NCBI RefSeq assembly: GCF_030505195.1
Contig: NZ_CP129672.1
Coordinates: 930,001 to 994,000 of the forward strand
From: Comamonas testosteroni
Lineage (GTDB): Bacteria; Pseudomonadota; Gammaproteobacteria; Burkholderiales; Burkholderiaceae_C
Direction of reading: 5' to 3'
Length of the DNA: 64,000 nucleotides
Shown: piece by piece, positions 25,191 through 33,865 of the stretch
How the letters are laid out: each line of letters begins with the position of its first letter
Numbering within the stretch: position 1 is the stretch's first letter
Notes under the pieces: model-generated
Database searches by the model: none
What the model was told of the DNA's origin: nothing
The model's input: the letters and a program-made list of their open reading frames with translations, nothing else
Made by a program: the position numbers and the translations under genes

Positions 25191-26807
25191 TCAGGAGAGC
25201 CTTGCCTGCTTGAGTATCTCGGCAACAACGTCAGCTATCTGATTGGCGAGCCTAGGCGGGACGGCATTGCCTACCTGCGTGTACTGGGATGTCCTGTTTC
25301 CCAGGAACACATATGTATCCGGGAAGGTCTGAAGGCGCGCAGCCTCTCGTACCGAGAGGCTGCGGCACTGCTTTGGCTTGTAGTGAATGAATGCGTGCCC
25401 ATCCTTGGCGATGTGACTCGTGATGGTCATGCTGTGCCTGTGCCCGACCTGCACCCGGAAACGATCCTTGAAGATAGATTCACTGACCTTCTCAGGGTTG
25501 ACATTCTTGTGGTCCGGAAGCAGACATATGGGGAAATCGGCCAGCCGCGGGCTTTCCCCGACAATCTTTCCGTAGGCTGATATGAACATGTAACGGACCA
25601 AGTCGCTCGGCATATGAGAGCGGCTTTCGTGGTTCGTGAGCAGATTCGTTTCGCGATCCCTGTACCACTCAGGCGTTGCACGAAGCTGATTTCGCCGGTC
25701 GCTTCGAGGCAGGCGCATCCGGTCGCGACCTGGGCCTGGGTCATGCTGTCTAGACAATAGATCCTGGCGAAGGTTCATCATCAAGTCGGCGATCTCATGA
25801 CTCGATCCAGTTCCTTGCAGTCTCAGCTCGTGGACCGCTTTGTCAAAGATCGGGAGCGACAGCGCATCTAACCAGGTCATGCCCTCTCCCCGCCTGGACA
25901 CCTGGGGACTCAGGCTGGGAAGGTCTCCCAGCGCCTGTCGCACGGTGAGACGTGGTGACGCCTCGAGGCCGTGAAAGCCCTTGAGCCTTTCGTAGACGTC
26001 CTTGCGGATTCCCAGGATGATCACTCGGTGGCGAGCTTGGGGGATACCAAAATTCTCTGCCTTGATGATGAAATCTTCGGGAGCGGGCACTATCCGCGAT
26101 TCAGGGTCCACCAGTGGAGTGAGGACATATTCGAGGGGATCCCGAGAACCGTCCGCCAGGCCAGGATTCTTCAGGTCGTCCAAGATCCTATGAAAGATAT
26201 GACCATCGTCCACCTTGGATGAGAGGATTCCCTTCACGTTCTCCATGACGAAGACCGCTGGCCGGAACTCCGCGATGACGTGAAGGTATTCCCGGTAGAG
26301 GAAATGTCGCTGATCTTTCTCGGCGACATAGCCCTCTTCCCCCTTGTTGCGTGCACGACCGACGACTGAATAGGCTTGGCAGGGAGGTCCGCCGATCAGC
26401 ACGGCATTGTCCGGCAGCATGCCGTGTTCCAGGTAGGGTCCAAGCCGCTTGCGGATTTCGATCGAAACCTCGTTGCGGTTGTTAGGACCAAGCTCGATCT
26501 GCTGGGCTTCCTGGTCTGCATGGGAGCATGCTTCCCGGATTCTCAGGCTTTCGCAGGCCTGGAGTGTGGTGAAGAGGGTGTTCCATGGCACACCCTCTAC
26601 CAGTGCATCCCAAAGCTGCCAGTCTTCATCAGTTGTTGCAGGATTGCGCGTGAGTTCGCGATGGGCAGCTCGAAGACGCAGGGTCTCGTGCGCCATCGCA
26701 TCCTTCTCAATGGATATGGTGATCCGGAAATCACCTCTGGCAGAACGTGAAAATCCTTCGCCCAGCCCCCCTGGGCCTGCAAACAGGTCAATTACAGGAA
26801 TCGTCAT
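25191..26807 (-). CDS. C5-cytosine DNA methyltransferase
   Basis: A 538-residue methyltransferase that transfers a methyl group from S-adenosylmethionine to cytosine C5. Motif I is DLFAGPGGLGEGF (7-19), motif IV GGPPCQAYS with catalytic Cys143, motif VI ENV (189-191), motif VIII QARHR (257-261), and motif X QVGNAVPP (511-518). The target-recognition region between VIII and IX is long (about 190 residues), so the recognition site cannot be predicted. It converges on the FtsK-type gene (71 bases apart) and is divergent from vsr, 118 bases away. It could mark self DNA for the adjacent operon or be a separate modification gene. Confidence 0.95.
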   Translation of the reverse strand: MTIPVIDLFAGPGGLGEGFSRSARGDFRITISIEKDAMAHETLRLRAAHRELTRNPATTDEDWQLWDALVEGVPWNTLFTTLQACESLRIREACSHADQEAQQIELGPNNRNEVSIEIRKRLGPYLEHGMLPDNAVLIGGPPCQAYSVVGRARNKGEEGYVAEKDQRHFLYREYLHVIAEFRPAVFVMENVKGILSSKVDDGHIFHRILDDLKNPGLADGSRDPLEYVLTPLVDPESRIVPAPEDFIIKAENFGIPQARHRVIILGIRKDVYERLKGFHGLEASPRLTVRQALGDLPSLSPQVSRRGEGMTWLDALSLPIFDKAVHELRLQGTGSSHEIADLMMNLRQDLLSRQHDPGPGRDRMRLPRSDRRNQLRATPEWYRDRETNLLTNHESRSHMPSDLVRYMFISAYGKIVGESPRLADFPICLLPDHKNVNPEKVSESIFKDRFRVQVGHRHSMTITSHIAKDGHAFIHYKPKQCRSLSVREAARLQTFPDTYVFLGNRTSQYTQVGNAVPPRLANQIADVVAEILKQARLS

Positions 26808-26925
26808 CTATGGTCTTGTCTGAACGAAACCCGGGCGGGCTTCGTAGGTGGATTGGCCGGAATACTACCAGGTCAGATAATGGGTGCACTTGGTAAACGG
26901 AAAATAGAGTCAGAAGGAGCTGCAT

Positions 26926-27357
26926 TTGGCAGACACAGTCTCTCCCGAGGTCAGATCCAGGATGATGCGAGCCATCCAAGGCTGCAACACCCAGCCTGAA
27001 ATGAGGGTGCGGCGGTATCTGCATGCCGCAGGATTGCGGTTTCGCCTCCATGACCGATCCCTTCCTGGTCGCCCGGACCTAGTCTTGCCTGGCCGCAAGG
27101 TGGTCATATTTGTGCACGGCTGCTTCTGGCATCAGCATCCTGGGTGTCCACTTGCGACAACGCCCACCACTCGCCCGGATTTCTGGCAGGCAAAGTTCGC
27201 GGCCAACAAGGCCAGAGATGCATCGGTCGTTGAGAGACTGACGGTTCTCGGCTGGCAGGTTTTCACGATCTGGGAATGCCAGACAAAAGAAGAGATAGAG
27301 CTGGACGCTCTCGCGAGGGCAATCTTGGAAGTGCAGCCAGTAGGGTGCCGACGATGA
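26926..27357 (+). CDS. vsr: Very short patch repair endonuclease
   Basis: A 143-residue Vsr nickase, which cuts 5' to the T of T:G mismatches made by deamination of 5-methylcytosine. The start codon is TTG at 26926 with GAAGGAG at 7 bases. Key residues align with E. coli Vsr: catalytic D51 in LPGRPDLV, H64 and H69 in FVHGCFWHQH, and the C66 metal-site segment. The WQVFTIWECQT end is typical. Being next to the cytosine methyltransferase fits its role of repairing that enzyme's mutagenic by-products. It implies that the methylation is truly 5mC. Confidence 0.95.
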   Translation: MADTVSPEVRSRMMRAIQGCNTQPEMRVRRYLHAAGLRFRLHDRSLPGRPDLVLPGRKVVIFVHGCFWHQHPGCPLATTPTTRPDFWQAKFAANKARDASVVERLTVLGWQVFTIWECQTKEEIELDALARAILEVQPVGCRR

Positions 27358-27809
27358 CGACATCAAACCGCACTCAAATTGCTGAGTGCTCCATGGCTCC
27401 ACGAGCCGTGTCGGCTAGACCGGCGCGACTTGGACGGACAGCTCTTACTCGCCAACGCACCTCAAGATCACGAGGACAATGATACTCCTCAAGGTTGGCA
27501 TGGCCCACCACAATTGGGCTGCGAAAGTCATTCAGGTTGACGATGCATGGTCCTCAATTTCGCAGCGTCGGCGTCACCTCCAATACAAACTTGGATTGGA
27601 CTGTCATGAATGACCGAAATATGGCCGACAGCGTGAACTCACAGTGCATTTGGGAAACTCCGCGAACTCTGTAGAACAGACATCTGCTGACGAAGCACGA
27701 ACGACGGCACGGGAGCGAAGCTGCCCATGCTCACATTAATCATTCCAGCCATCTCATCGCCCAATGCTGGCCAAGAAAGATCCGCATTACCTCCAGCCTC
27801 AAAACAGGC
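27358..27809. other. Intergenic stretch without recognised features
   Basis: About 450 bases between vsr and the convergent primase gene. Only short frames occur; I see no strong hairpin, repeat or RNA gene. It is probably the junction between the methyltransferase/vsr cargo and the replication module. Confidence 0.4.
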
Positions 27810-30788
27810 CTAAATCTCCAGCTCCATGATGGCGGGCGTGAACTGGTAGCACCAGGCATGGCCCACGCCGGGCAGTCGGTGCTTGGCGTCGTATTCGCGG
27901 CCCTTGGCGGGTTTGAGGCAGCCGTGCTGCAGCAGCACCTTGCACACTGCCTTGTAGTCGAAGCCCCGGCAGATCTCGGTGCGGAACACTTCGGGCAGCA
28001 CAAAGTACTCCACCCGCGTTTCCTCGCCGTCGATGGCGGTCATGGCTTCGTAGACCTCCTTGTCTTCCTTGGATGTGCCTGGCGTGTAGCCGGTCTTCAG
28101 GATCTTCAGCGGCTTGCCGTCTTCATCGATCAGGCGCCTGAAACCTGCGCGCTGCAGCGTCTTGGCGTTGTGGTCGTCGGTCGCCCGGTGCCACCAGGTA
28201 AAGCGCCCTTCTCCGTGCGCTTCCAGAAAGCCGCGCACCTGCCGCAGCATTGCCGTGACTTCGCCATTGCCTGCACCGCCACGGGCCAGCAGCCACGCCT
28301 CAAAGCAGGCCTTGGTCGCCCGCTCGCTCTCACCCGGCTCCCAGCCCGTCAAGCCCGCCTCTGTCGCCAGCTCGCCGGCCACGCCCACCAGCGCAAAGCG
28401 TGCCGCCACACGTGCCACCTGCCCACTGGCCTTGCCGGGCGTCCAGCTGGCCGCCAGGGTGCCGGATTGCTGGCGCACACGCTTAGACAATGTGTCTGCA
28501 TGCCCGGTTGCCCACTGCAGAAAGGCGTGACCCACCGCACCATGGCAGAGCTGCGCCTCGCGTGCGAGGTGTGACGAGAATGCAGCCCCGTCAGCCAGGC
28601 CGTGCAACTGCTCGAAGGCGCCCATGCCCTTGCCAGCATCTGCCGGAATATCGGCCATGCGAACCTCTTGCCCGGCGCGCGTGCGCTTGCCGCCTTCGGC
28701 CATGTGGTCGGCCAGGCCCAGCTCGCCGGCACTCAAGAACAGCAGCCGCCACGTCAGGCGCGTGCGGGCTGCACCGTTGCGCGTGGCCCGTGCCTTGCTC
28801 TGCTCGTTGGCCAGCATGTAGGCGCACTCGCCCGCCACCTTGCCCTCCACCTGGGCCAGCTCGTCCAGAATCAGCAGGCTGTCGCAGTGCTGGGCTGCAA
28901 TGGCTTCCAGTGCGTTGTCGGTGGTGCGCCAACGCTGCATGTAGTTCTGACCGCCGTACACGCTGGCCGCCAACCGCAGTGCGGTGGTCTTGCCGCAAGA
29001 GCTATCGCCCCGCAGATGAAAGCCGCCGCTTTCCATGCCCGCAGGGCGCAGCAGCGGCCCTGCAAACGCACAGGCCACTGCAAACACCAGACGGCTGTTG
29101 CCTGCGCACAGCCGGCCTATGCGGTCCGTCCAGTCCTGAGCATCGCGCCGAATGCGGAAGGTGTTCTCCATCTGGTTGTCGGACTGGAACACGATGCGCT
29201 CGGCATCGTCGCCAATGGTTTCATGCGGCAGCACAAAGGCCCGGCCGTGCCAGCCGATGCGGTCGGTGCAACTCGCAAACGCTTCGGGCTTGCGCGTCTG
29301 GATGTACTCCGTCAGCCGGTTGCGTGCCGTGGGCGCTGTCGCAATGCGCAGGCCCATGTTCAGCAGCGCTGCACGGTACTCGCCGCCATCGCTGCTCAGC
29401 ATGCGCGCGGGCATGGCCCATTGCTTGGGCACGCCCAGCGGGTCGGCAAAGGTCAGCAGATAGCCCCACCCTGCGCCCTCCTGATTGCGTGTCAGCGCCT
29501 CCACCTGCAAGGGCGAGCACAGCCACAGCGGGCGCGCAGGGTTGCCGTCCTTGTCGCGGCCGTGGAACCACACCCCGCTCTCGTCCAACGAGAAAGGCTC
29601 TTCCCTCGCCGGTTCGTCGTCATGATCCGGTGCAGCCTTGCGTTTGCCGCCACGACCACCACCCCGGCCTGAGCCACCGGAGCCACCAGAGCCACCAGCA
29701 CCAGAAGCAGGCTTTGCCGCAATGCCGGCAGTGCCTGTGCCATCACTGGCCGCACCATCGCCGCCAGCCTTTGTCTGAACAGCGCTCACAGTGCTCCGCA
29801 CACAGGCCTGCACGGCCTCAAGCCCGAAGGCTTGGTGCATGTCGTTGAAGTCGCTGCCGCCTTCGGGCAGCGCAGACGGGAACACGGCCACACCGTTGAC
29901 GGCAGCGGCTGCCGCTTCAGCCTTCATGCGACCGGCGTTGCGCCCGGTACGGGCCTCGGTCGCAGCATCGTCATCGCCGCACACCACCAGCAAGGCATGC
30001 GGCTGCAATGCGCGCAAGGCCTTGGCCACATGCTGCAGATTGCCCGCATCAAAGGCCACTGCTACCGGCCAGCCCGTGGCCATGCGCAGGCTGGCTGCCG
30101 TGGCATAGCCCTCGGCCACCAGCACTACGGCTGCGCCTTGCAGGCTGCCCAGCATGTGCCACAGGCCCGACTTGCGGCCGCCCTTCAGGAACAGCTTATC
30201 CACCCCTTCCGCGGGCCGTTGCGGCGCAATTCGCTGCAGGTTCCACAAGCGCCCTTCCCCATCGCATACCGGCACCAGCAGCCAGCCGTCGGGCGTGTAG
30301 CGCACGCCGAAGCCGTGCACGCCTTTTCGGTGCAGATAAGCACTTTGCCCGGTGGTGCTGGCGGCCTCCCAGATGGCTTGCGCCTCATGCGCTGCAGCTT
30401 CCTGCTCGGCCTCGATGCGCAGTGCCTCGGCCTGCTGCCGCTGCATGCGCTCCTCGTCCCGCTGCTGACGTTGAGCAGCGCTCGCCGGCTGTGCTGCTTT
30501 ATCAGCACGAGGCAGCTTGAAGCCATGCTGCTTGGCCAGGAACAACAACGTAGACACACCCACCCCGCCTCCGGCCTTGATGCTGCGCCATGTGCTGCGC
30601 ACCGCACCGGCATCGAAGCTGCTGCCGCTGGCTGCACTCCAGTCGCTGAACAACTGCAGGCCCAGGTCGTCCGGGTACTCGCTCTTGATGGCCATGCCCA
30701 CCCTCGCCCACTCGTCGCGGGGCAGGTTGGACGGCACAAAGCTCAAGGCATTGCGCAGCAGCTCGGGGGTGATCGTGGTCTGGGTCAT
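27810..30788 (-). CDS. P4-type primase-helicase (PriCT-Toprim-DUF927)
   Basis: A 992-residue replication protein. The start at 30788 (MTQTTITPELLRNALSFVPS) is chosen for the ATGA overlap with the upstream gene; the open frame extends further but without a site. Residues about 5-75 match a primase C-terminal helical domain (EWARVGMAIKSEY), about 210-325 a Toprim fold (VLVAEGYATAASLR, CGDDDAA, SDFNDMHQAFG), a Gly-rich linker about 350-375, and about 385-790 a DUF927 helicase with Walker A GDSSCGKT (594-601) and the LLILDEL acidic motif. It should start replication of the excised element. It is the last gene of a leftward operon with AlpA. Confidence 0.88.
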   Translation of the reverse strand: MTQTTITPELLRNALSFVPSNLPRDEWARVGMAIKSEYPDDLGLQLFSDWSAASGSSFDAGAVRSTWRSIKAGGGVGVSTLLFLAKQHGFKLPRADKAAQPASAAQRQQRDEERMQRQQAEALRIEAEQEAAAHEAQAIWEAASTTGQSAYLHRKGVHGFGVRYTPDGWLLVPVCDGEGRLWNLQRIAPQRPAEGVDKLFLKGGRKSGLWHMLGSLQGAAVVLVAEGYATAASLRMATGWPVAVAFDAGNLQHVAKALRALQPHALLVVCGDDDAATEARTGRNAGRMKAEAAAAAVNGVAVFPSALPEGGSDFNDMHQAFGLEAVQACVRSTVSAVQTKAGGDGAASDGTGTAGIAAKPASGAGGSGGSGGSGRGGGRGGKRKAAPDHDDEPAREEPFSLDESGVWFHGRDKDGNPARPLWLCSPLQVEALTRNQEGAGWGYLLTFADPLGVPKQWAMPARMLSSDGGEYRAALLNMGLRIATAPTARNRLTEYIQTRKPEAFASCTDRIGWHGRAFVLPHETIGDDAERIVFQSDNQMENTFRIRRDAQDWTDRIGRLCAGNSRLVFAVACAFAGPLLRPAGMESGGFHLRGDSSCGKTTALRLAASVYGGQNYMQRWRTTDNALEAIAAQHCDSLLILDELAQVEGKVAGECAYMLANEQSKARATRNGAARTRLTWRLLFLSAGELGLADHMAEGGKRTRAGQEVRMADIPADAGKGMGAFEQLHGLADGAAFSSHLAREAQLCHGAVGHAFLQWATGHADTLSKRVRQQSGTLAASWTPGKASGQVARVAARFALVGVAGELATEAGLTGWEPGESERATKACFEAWLLARGGAGNGEVTAMLRQVRGFLEAHGEGRFTWWHRATDDHNAKTLQRAGFRRLIDEDGKPLKILKTGYTPGTSKEDKEVYEAMTAIDGEETRVEYFVLPEVFRTEICRGFDYKAVCKVLLQHGCLKPAKGREYDAKHRLPGVGHAWCYQFTPAIMELEI

Positions 30789-31315
30789 TGGATACGCGGC
30801 CTCATGTCTTCGGGCCTGAACAGCTGAAAATCCGAACGCAGCACGCCTGGCTGCCAGGGCTCGGACATGGCCAGCATCTGCTTGCTGACCTGCGAATACA
30901 CCGTCACCACGCCCTGCACGCTCAGGCTGGCGCGCAAACGCGTGCCGTGCGGCGAGGTAAAGGCACTGCCGAGAATCGGCTTGTCTCTGGCCTTGGCGAT
31001 GAACAGCTCCATCAGATCGGGCCTGAGCCTCTGCAGATCTGCGGCGGGCAGTTCGGCCAACAGGCTGCCGCTGGCGATCTCCAGCACCTGCACCGTGCCC
31101 GGCCAATAAAGCAGCCCCTGCTCCGGTGCATGGCGCGTGCGCTGCACTGCCATCAGCAAATAGCCCTTGCGCATGGCCTCTTCCTCCAAGGCCCTGACAC
31201 CCCAGCGCAGGCGCTGCGCAGCGTGCTCGCGGGCCTCGGCCTGCGCCTTGGCCATGGCGTCGTTGATGGTTGCAGCAGGTGCTGCGCTGCCTTGGTTGTG
31301 GTTCATGTTCTGCAT
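30785..31315 (-). CDS. Hypothetical protein coupled to the primase
   Basis: A 176-residue protein starting MQNMNHNQGS at 31315 behind GAGGT. The N-terminal 50 residues are a charged helix (AMAKAQAEAREHAAQRLRWG), the rest predicted beta (GTVQVLEIASGSLLAELPAA, GTRLRASLSVQGVVTVYSQV). Its stop overlaps the primase start as ATGA, so it is translated together with it. I recognise no named family; position suggests a replication or regulation accessory of the P4-type element. Confidence 0.65.
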   Translation of the reverse strand: MQNMNHNQGSAAPAATINDAMAKAQAEAREHAAQRLRWGVRALEEEAMRKGYLLMAVQRTRHAPEQGLLYWPGTVQVLEIASGSLLAELPAADLQRLRPDLMELFIAKARDKPILGSAFTSPHGTRLRASLSVQGVVTVYSQVSKQMLAMSEPWQPGVLRSDFQLFRPEDMRPRIQ

Positions 31316-31323
31316 GTCGTACC

Positions 31324-31548
31324 TCACGCGACCTGCTGGCCTTGAATACGCGCCTGCACCCAGGTCAGCACCGCTGTCTCGGGCCACGCCACCATGCGCG
31401 ATGTGATGCGCACGCAGGCCGGGAACTTGCCCTCCTTCATCAGCTTGTAGATGGTGCTTTTCTTGCAGCCGGTCGCAGCCTCCACATCGGACAGGCGCAG
31501 CAGACGATCGCGGGGCACTACGGGGCGGGCGGAATGAACAACGTGCAT
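31324..31548 (-). CDS. alpA: AlpA-family excisionase/regulator
   Basis: A 74-residue MerR-like winged-helix protein. Family features are RDRLLRLSDVEAATGCKKST, then IYKLMKEGKFPACVRITSRM and VAWPETAVLTWVQARI. GAAGGAG precedes the ATG by 7 bases. AlpA proteins activate integrase expression or act as recombination directionality factors in P4-like elements. It heads the alpA-hypothetical-primase unit, 8 bases before the next start, and probably links excision with replication. Confidence 0.9.
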   Translation of the reverse strand: MHVVHSARPVVPRDRLLRLSDVEAATGCKKSTIYKLMKEGKFPACVRITSRMVAWPETAVLTWVQARIQGQQVA

Positions 31549-31749
31549 GAGTGAACTCCTTCAACAGACGCCAACGCATCCGACGTGGTGCGCTTGTGGC
31601 TTGAGAGAAAGTCTTTCCCTCGCACCGTCCTGCCGTCGCCCTGCGTATGTCCGCCCGCTGCCGCGCAGGGCGAAGGATGTGCGCCAACCGCTGCAACACG
31701 GCAGGGCCACCGCAGGACAAGCGCAGGACATCCGAAAGACAGCACCGCC

Positions 31750-32583
31750 CTATCCATGGCGCTTGCTCCCCCACACGCTCGATACGTCCTGCACATTGCG
31801 CACGGCCTTTTGTTCTGCCTCGCCCGTGGGCGTGTAGCCATGTCTTGCCAGCAGCTCTGCCAGCGTCTGCCGGCGCACGCCCACCAGCTTCTCCAGCCGC
31901 GTGATGGCCCCGCGTGCCTTGCCCTCTGCAATCTCCTGCCGCAGCCACCCTGCCAGCAACGCCACATGGTCTGCATGCCAGGGCTCGCGCTCCTGCTCGG
32001 GCTGCGCCGCAAACTGCTGACGGTACTGCAGCAAAGCGGCCATGTCTTTGACGTCCTTGGCCGCCCGCACTGCAGCCGTCTGCGCAGTCACAGCACCGGC
32101 CAACTGATTGCCCACCGCAAAGCCCTCGGCCTTAAACCACGCAGCGATATGTCCGCTGGGCGGCATGTCCTGCGCATCAAGCCATGCAGCAAAGTCCGCC
32201 GCTGCAACCAGATAAAAGGTGTGCTCTTCGTAAGTCACCTTCGGCGGGGGCGCATACATCGACTGGCCCTCATAGCCGCGCCCGTCGTCCACCAGGGGGA
32301 TGGGCCTGAACAGCTCGCGGTCGTCATACTCGGTCACGGCAATGCGCTGCGCGTCTGCCATGCTGGGCAACGTGCCCGCCTCGCAGGCGTCATACAGCGC
32401 ATCCAGCAAATCATTCTTGGCCTTCAAACTTGCCGCATCCGGCCCCTTGCCGGGCCGCTGCATGGCGGCCAGTTGCTCCAGGTCCATGCGTTGCGGCCAG
32501 CCCTGCTCGCGCTCTTGCGGCGTGAAGCAGTTGCCGATGCGCCAATCGGCCATGGCATCGCGCCACTTCAAATTCACTGCCAT
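31750..32583 (-). CDS. Hypothetical protein of the P4-type element
   Basis: A 277-residue soluble protein; the ATG at 32583 has GGAGG at 6 bases. It contains MAVNLKWRDAMADWRIGNCF, EYDDRELFRPIPLVDDGRGY and a C-terminal helical part with LEKLVGVRRQTLAELLARHG that reads like a helix-turn-helix (about 235-255). A DNA-binding role in element control is therefore possible. It lies upstream of alpA on the same strand, separated by 200 bases. No characterised homologue comes to mind. Confidence 0.6.
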   Translation of the reverse strand: MAVNLKWRDAMADWRIGNCFTPQEREQGWPQRMDLEQLAAMQRPGKGPDAASLKAKNDLLDALYDACEAGTLPSMADAQRIAVTEYDDRELFRPIPLVDDGRGYEGQSMYAPPPKVTYEEHTFYLVAAADFAAWLDAQDMPPSGHIAAWFKAEGFAVGNQLAGAVTAQTAAVRAAKDVKDMAALLQYRQQFAAQPEQEREPWHADHVALLAGWLRQEIAEGKARGAITRLEKLVGVRRQTLAELLARHGYTPTGEAEQKAVRNVQDVSSVWGSKRHG

Positions 32584-32722
32584 TGCATCCTCCGTCAGAT
32601 ACGACCCCGGCTGTCTGCGCGCCAGCAAGGCAGCCGGGGCTCTGCCGTTGAACCGGACCAGGCCCGGCTTGCTGAAACGCCTGAATAGCTGTATTTATAT
32701 ACAGTTATTCAAAGTCGGCAAA

Positions 32723-33166
32723 TCAATGCGCCGCAGCGCCTTCGCGCAGCATGGTTGTGGCATCGCCGGCCACGTACAGCAGGCCGCTAAGCACGCTCAT
32801 CTGGTTGGCCTGGACAAACAGCAGATCCGGCAAATCCTTGCTGTTCTGAAAACAGCCGGAGCGCGACTCGTCGCCATCGGCTGCCACCATGCAGGCCAAG
32901 CTTTCAAGCACGGCCGCCAGCTCGCCGCTGTACATACTGGAGAACTCGGGCACGCCCTCGGCCAGCCACCACAGCTCTTGCGGCGTCAGGCTGCGGCGGG
33001 CGTGCTGCCACAGCATGCGCAGCACGGCGCCGGGCGAAAACACAGGCAGGCGACAAGCGGGAGATTGAGACGGCTGCGGCACGGGCACGCCGACAGAGCC
33101 GATGGAGGCAGGCGCGCGCATCTGCGCGGCAGCGCCGGGCTGCCGTTCACATTGGGGGCTGGTCAT
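32723..33166 (-). CDS. Hypothetical protein
   Basis: A 147-residue protein with a disordered Pro/Ala-rich first 40 residues and a helical remainder (VLRMLWQHARRSLTPQELWW, then LAEGVPEFSSMYSGELAAVL, ending LYVAGDATTMLREGAAAH). AGGAGG precedes the ATG. Genes like this follow AlpA-type control genes in other P4-like elements without known role. It begins 4 bases after the stop of the upstream gene on the same strand, so both are probably co-transcribed. Confidence 0.6.
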   Translation of the reverse strand: MTSPQCERQPGAAAQMRAPASIGSVGVPVPQPSQSPACRLPVFSPGAVLRMLWQHARRSLTPQELWWLAEGVPEFSSMYSGELAAVLESLACMVAADGDESRSGCFQNSKDLPDLLFVQANQMSVLSGLLYVAGDATTMLREGAAAH

Positions 33167-33169
33167 GGC

Positions 33170-33418
33170 TCAGCCCTCCTGTGCGATCAACACGCGCAAG
33201 GCCGCCAGGGCCTGCACCGTCTTGCGGGCAGCGCCGGGCACATTGGCCGCAGGCTGACGCAGGTAGTGCAGCGCCATGGCCAGTGCGTTATGCGCATCGG
33301 CGTGGAGCTGGATGGGATTGAGCGAGAGAGAAGGCACAGCCGCAGTTGCGGCAGGCAAAGACAGGCATGCAGCACCAGAAGGCTGGGTGCTGGCCAGAGG
33401 GTGAGAAACGGTGTTCAT
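33170..33418 (-). CDS. Small hypothetical protein
   Basis: An 82-residue protein from the ATG at 33418 (AGGAG 9 bases upstream). It is Ala- and Leu-rich with a helical C-terminal half (HADAHNALAMALHYLRQPAA, then NVPGAARKTVQALAALRVLI). Unknown function. It is the first gene of the leftward group and lies next to the inverted-repeat region 33459-33501, which is probably its control region. Confidence 0.55.
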   Translation of the reverse strand: MNTVSHPLASTQPSGAACLSLPAATAAVPSLSLNPIQLHADAHNALAMALHYLRQPAANVPGAARKTVQALAALRVLIAQEG

Positions 33419-33458
33419 GGTTCCGTGCTCCTGTGTGAGACTTGAAGCCACCTTCCCT

Positions 33459-33501
33459 GTGTTTTGAAGCACAAAGAAGGTGGACGGGATGTTCAAAACA
33501 C
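33459..33501. promoter_or_regulatory. Inverted repeat GTGTTTTGAA...TTCAAAACAC, probable operator
   Basis: A perfect 10-bp inverted repeat (33459-33468 and 33492-33501) lies about 40 bases before the first gene of the leftward group. A third half-site, ATGTTTTGAAGCACC, occurs at about 33642-33656. The rest of the 447-base gap to the kinase gene shows no gene. The spacing suits a dimeric repressor or AlpA-type protein. Confidence 0.5.
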
Positions 33502-33865
33502 GCACACAGACGTGCGGGCAGCCTTACGGTGAGCCCCATCCCGTCCGTAACCGTGTGGATGTGCGGGCGCTATGCCCACTTTTCCAGTGTTCAGACGTGA
33601 CAAGGCCTCGCTATCGGGGAGGCTCAGCCGCTGTGTGATCGGATGTTTTGAAGCACCGGCCCCGGGACAGGGGGCTGAGGTAGATTATGAACTAAATGAC
33701 TGCCCCGCGCCAACTGTCACCAACAGCTAGGCTGAGCAAGCTTGGGTAATCAATCTTTTCAAATGACTCTGCAATCCAAACGATCAGAGCTACTCACCGC
33801 AGTAGTCTTGAGAGTTTCGAATTAAGTTATTGAGTTGAAGCAGAAAGCACAGTTTAATAAATGCA

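Noticed and set aside
28490..29848. A 452-codon plus-strand frame opposite the primase-helicase
   Set aside because: Arg/Pro/Cys-rich low-information translation; the opposite strand carries clear Toprim and DUF927 motifs.
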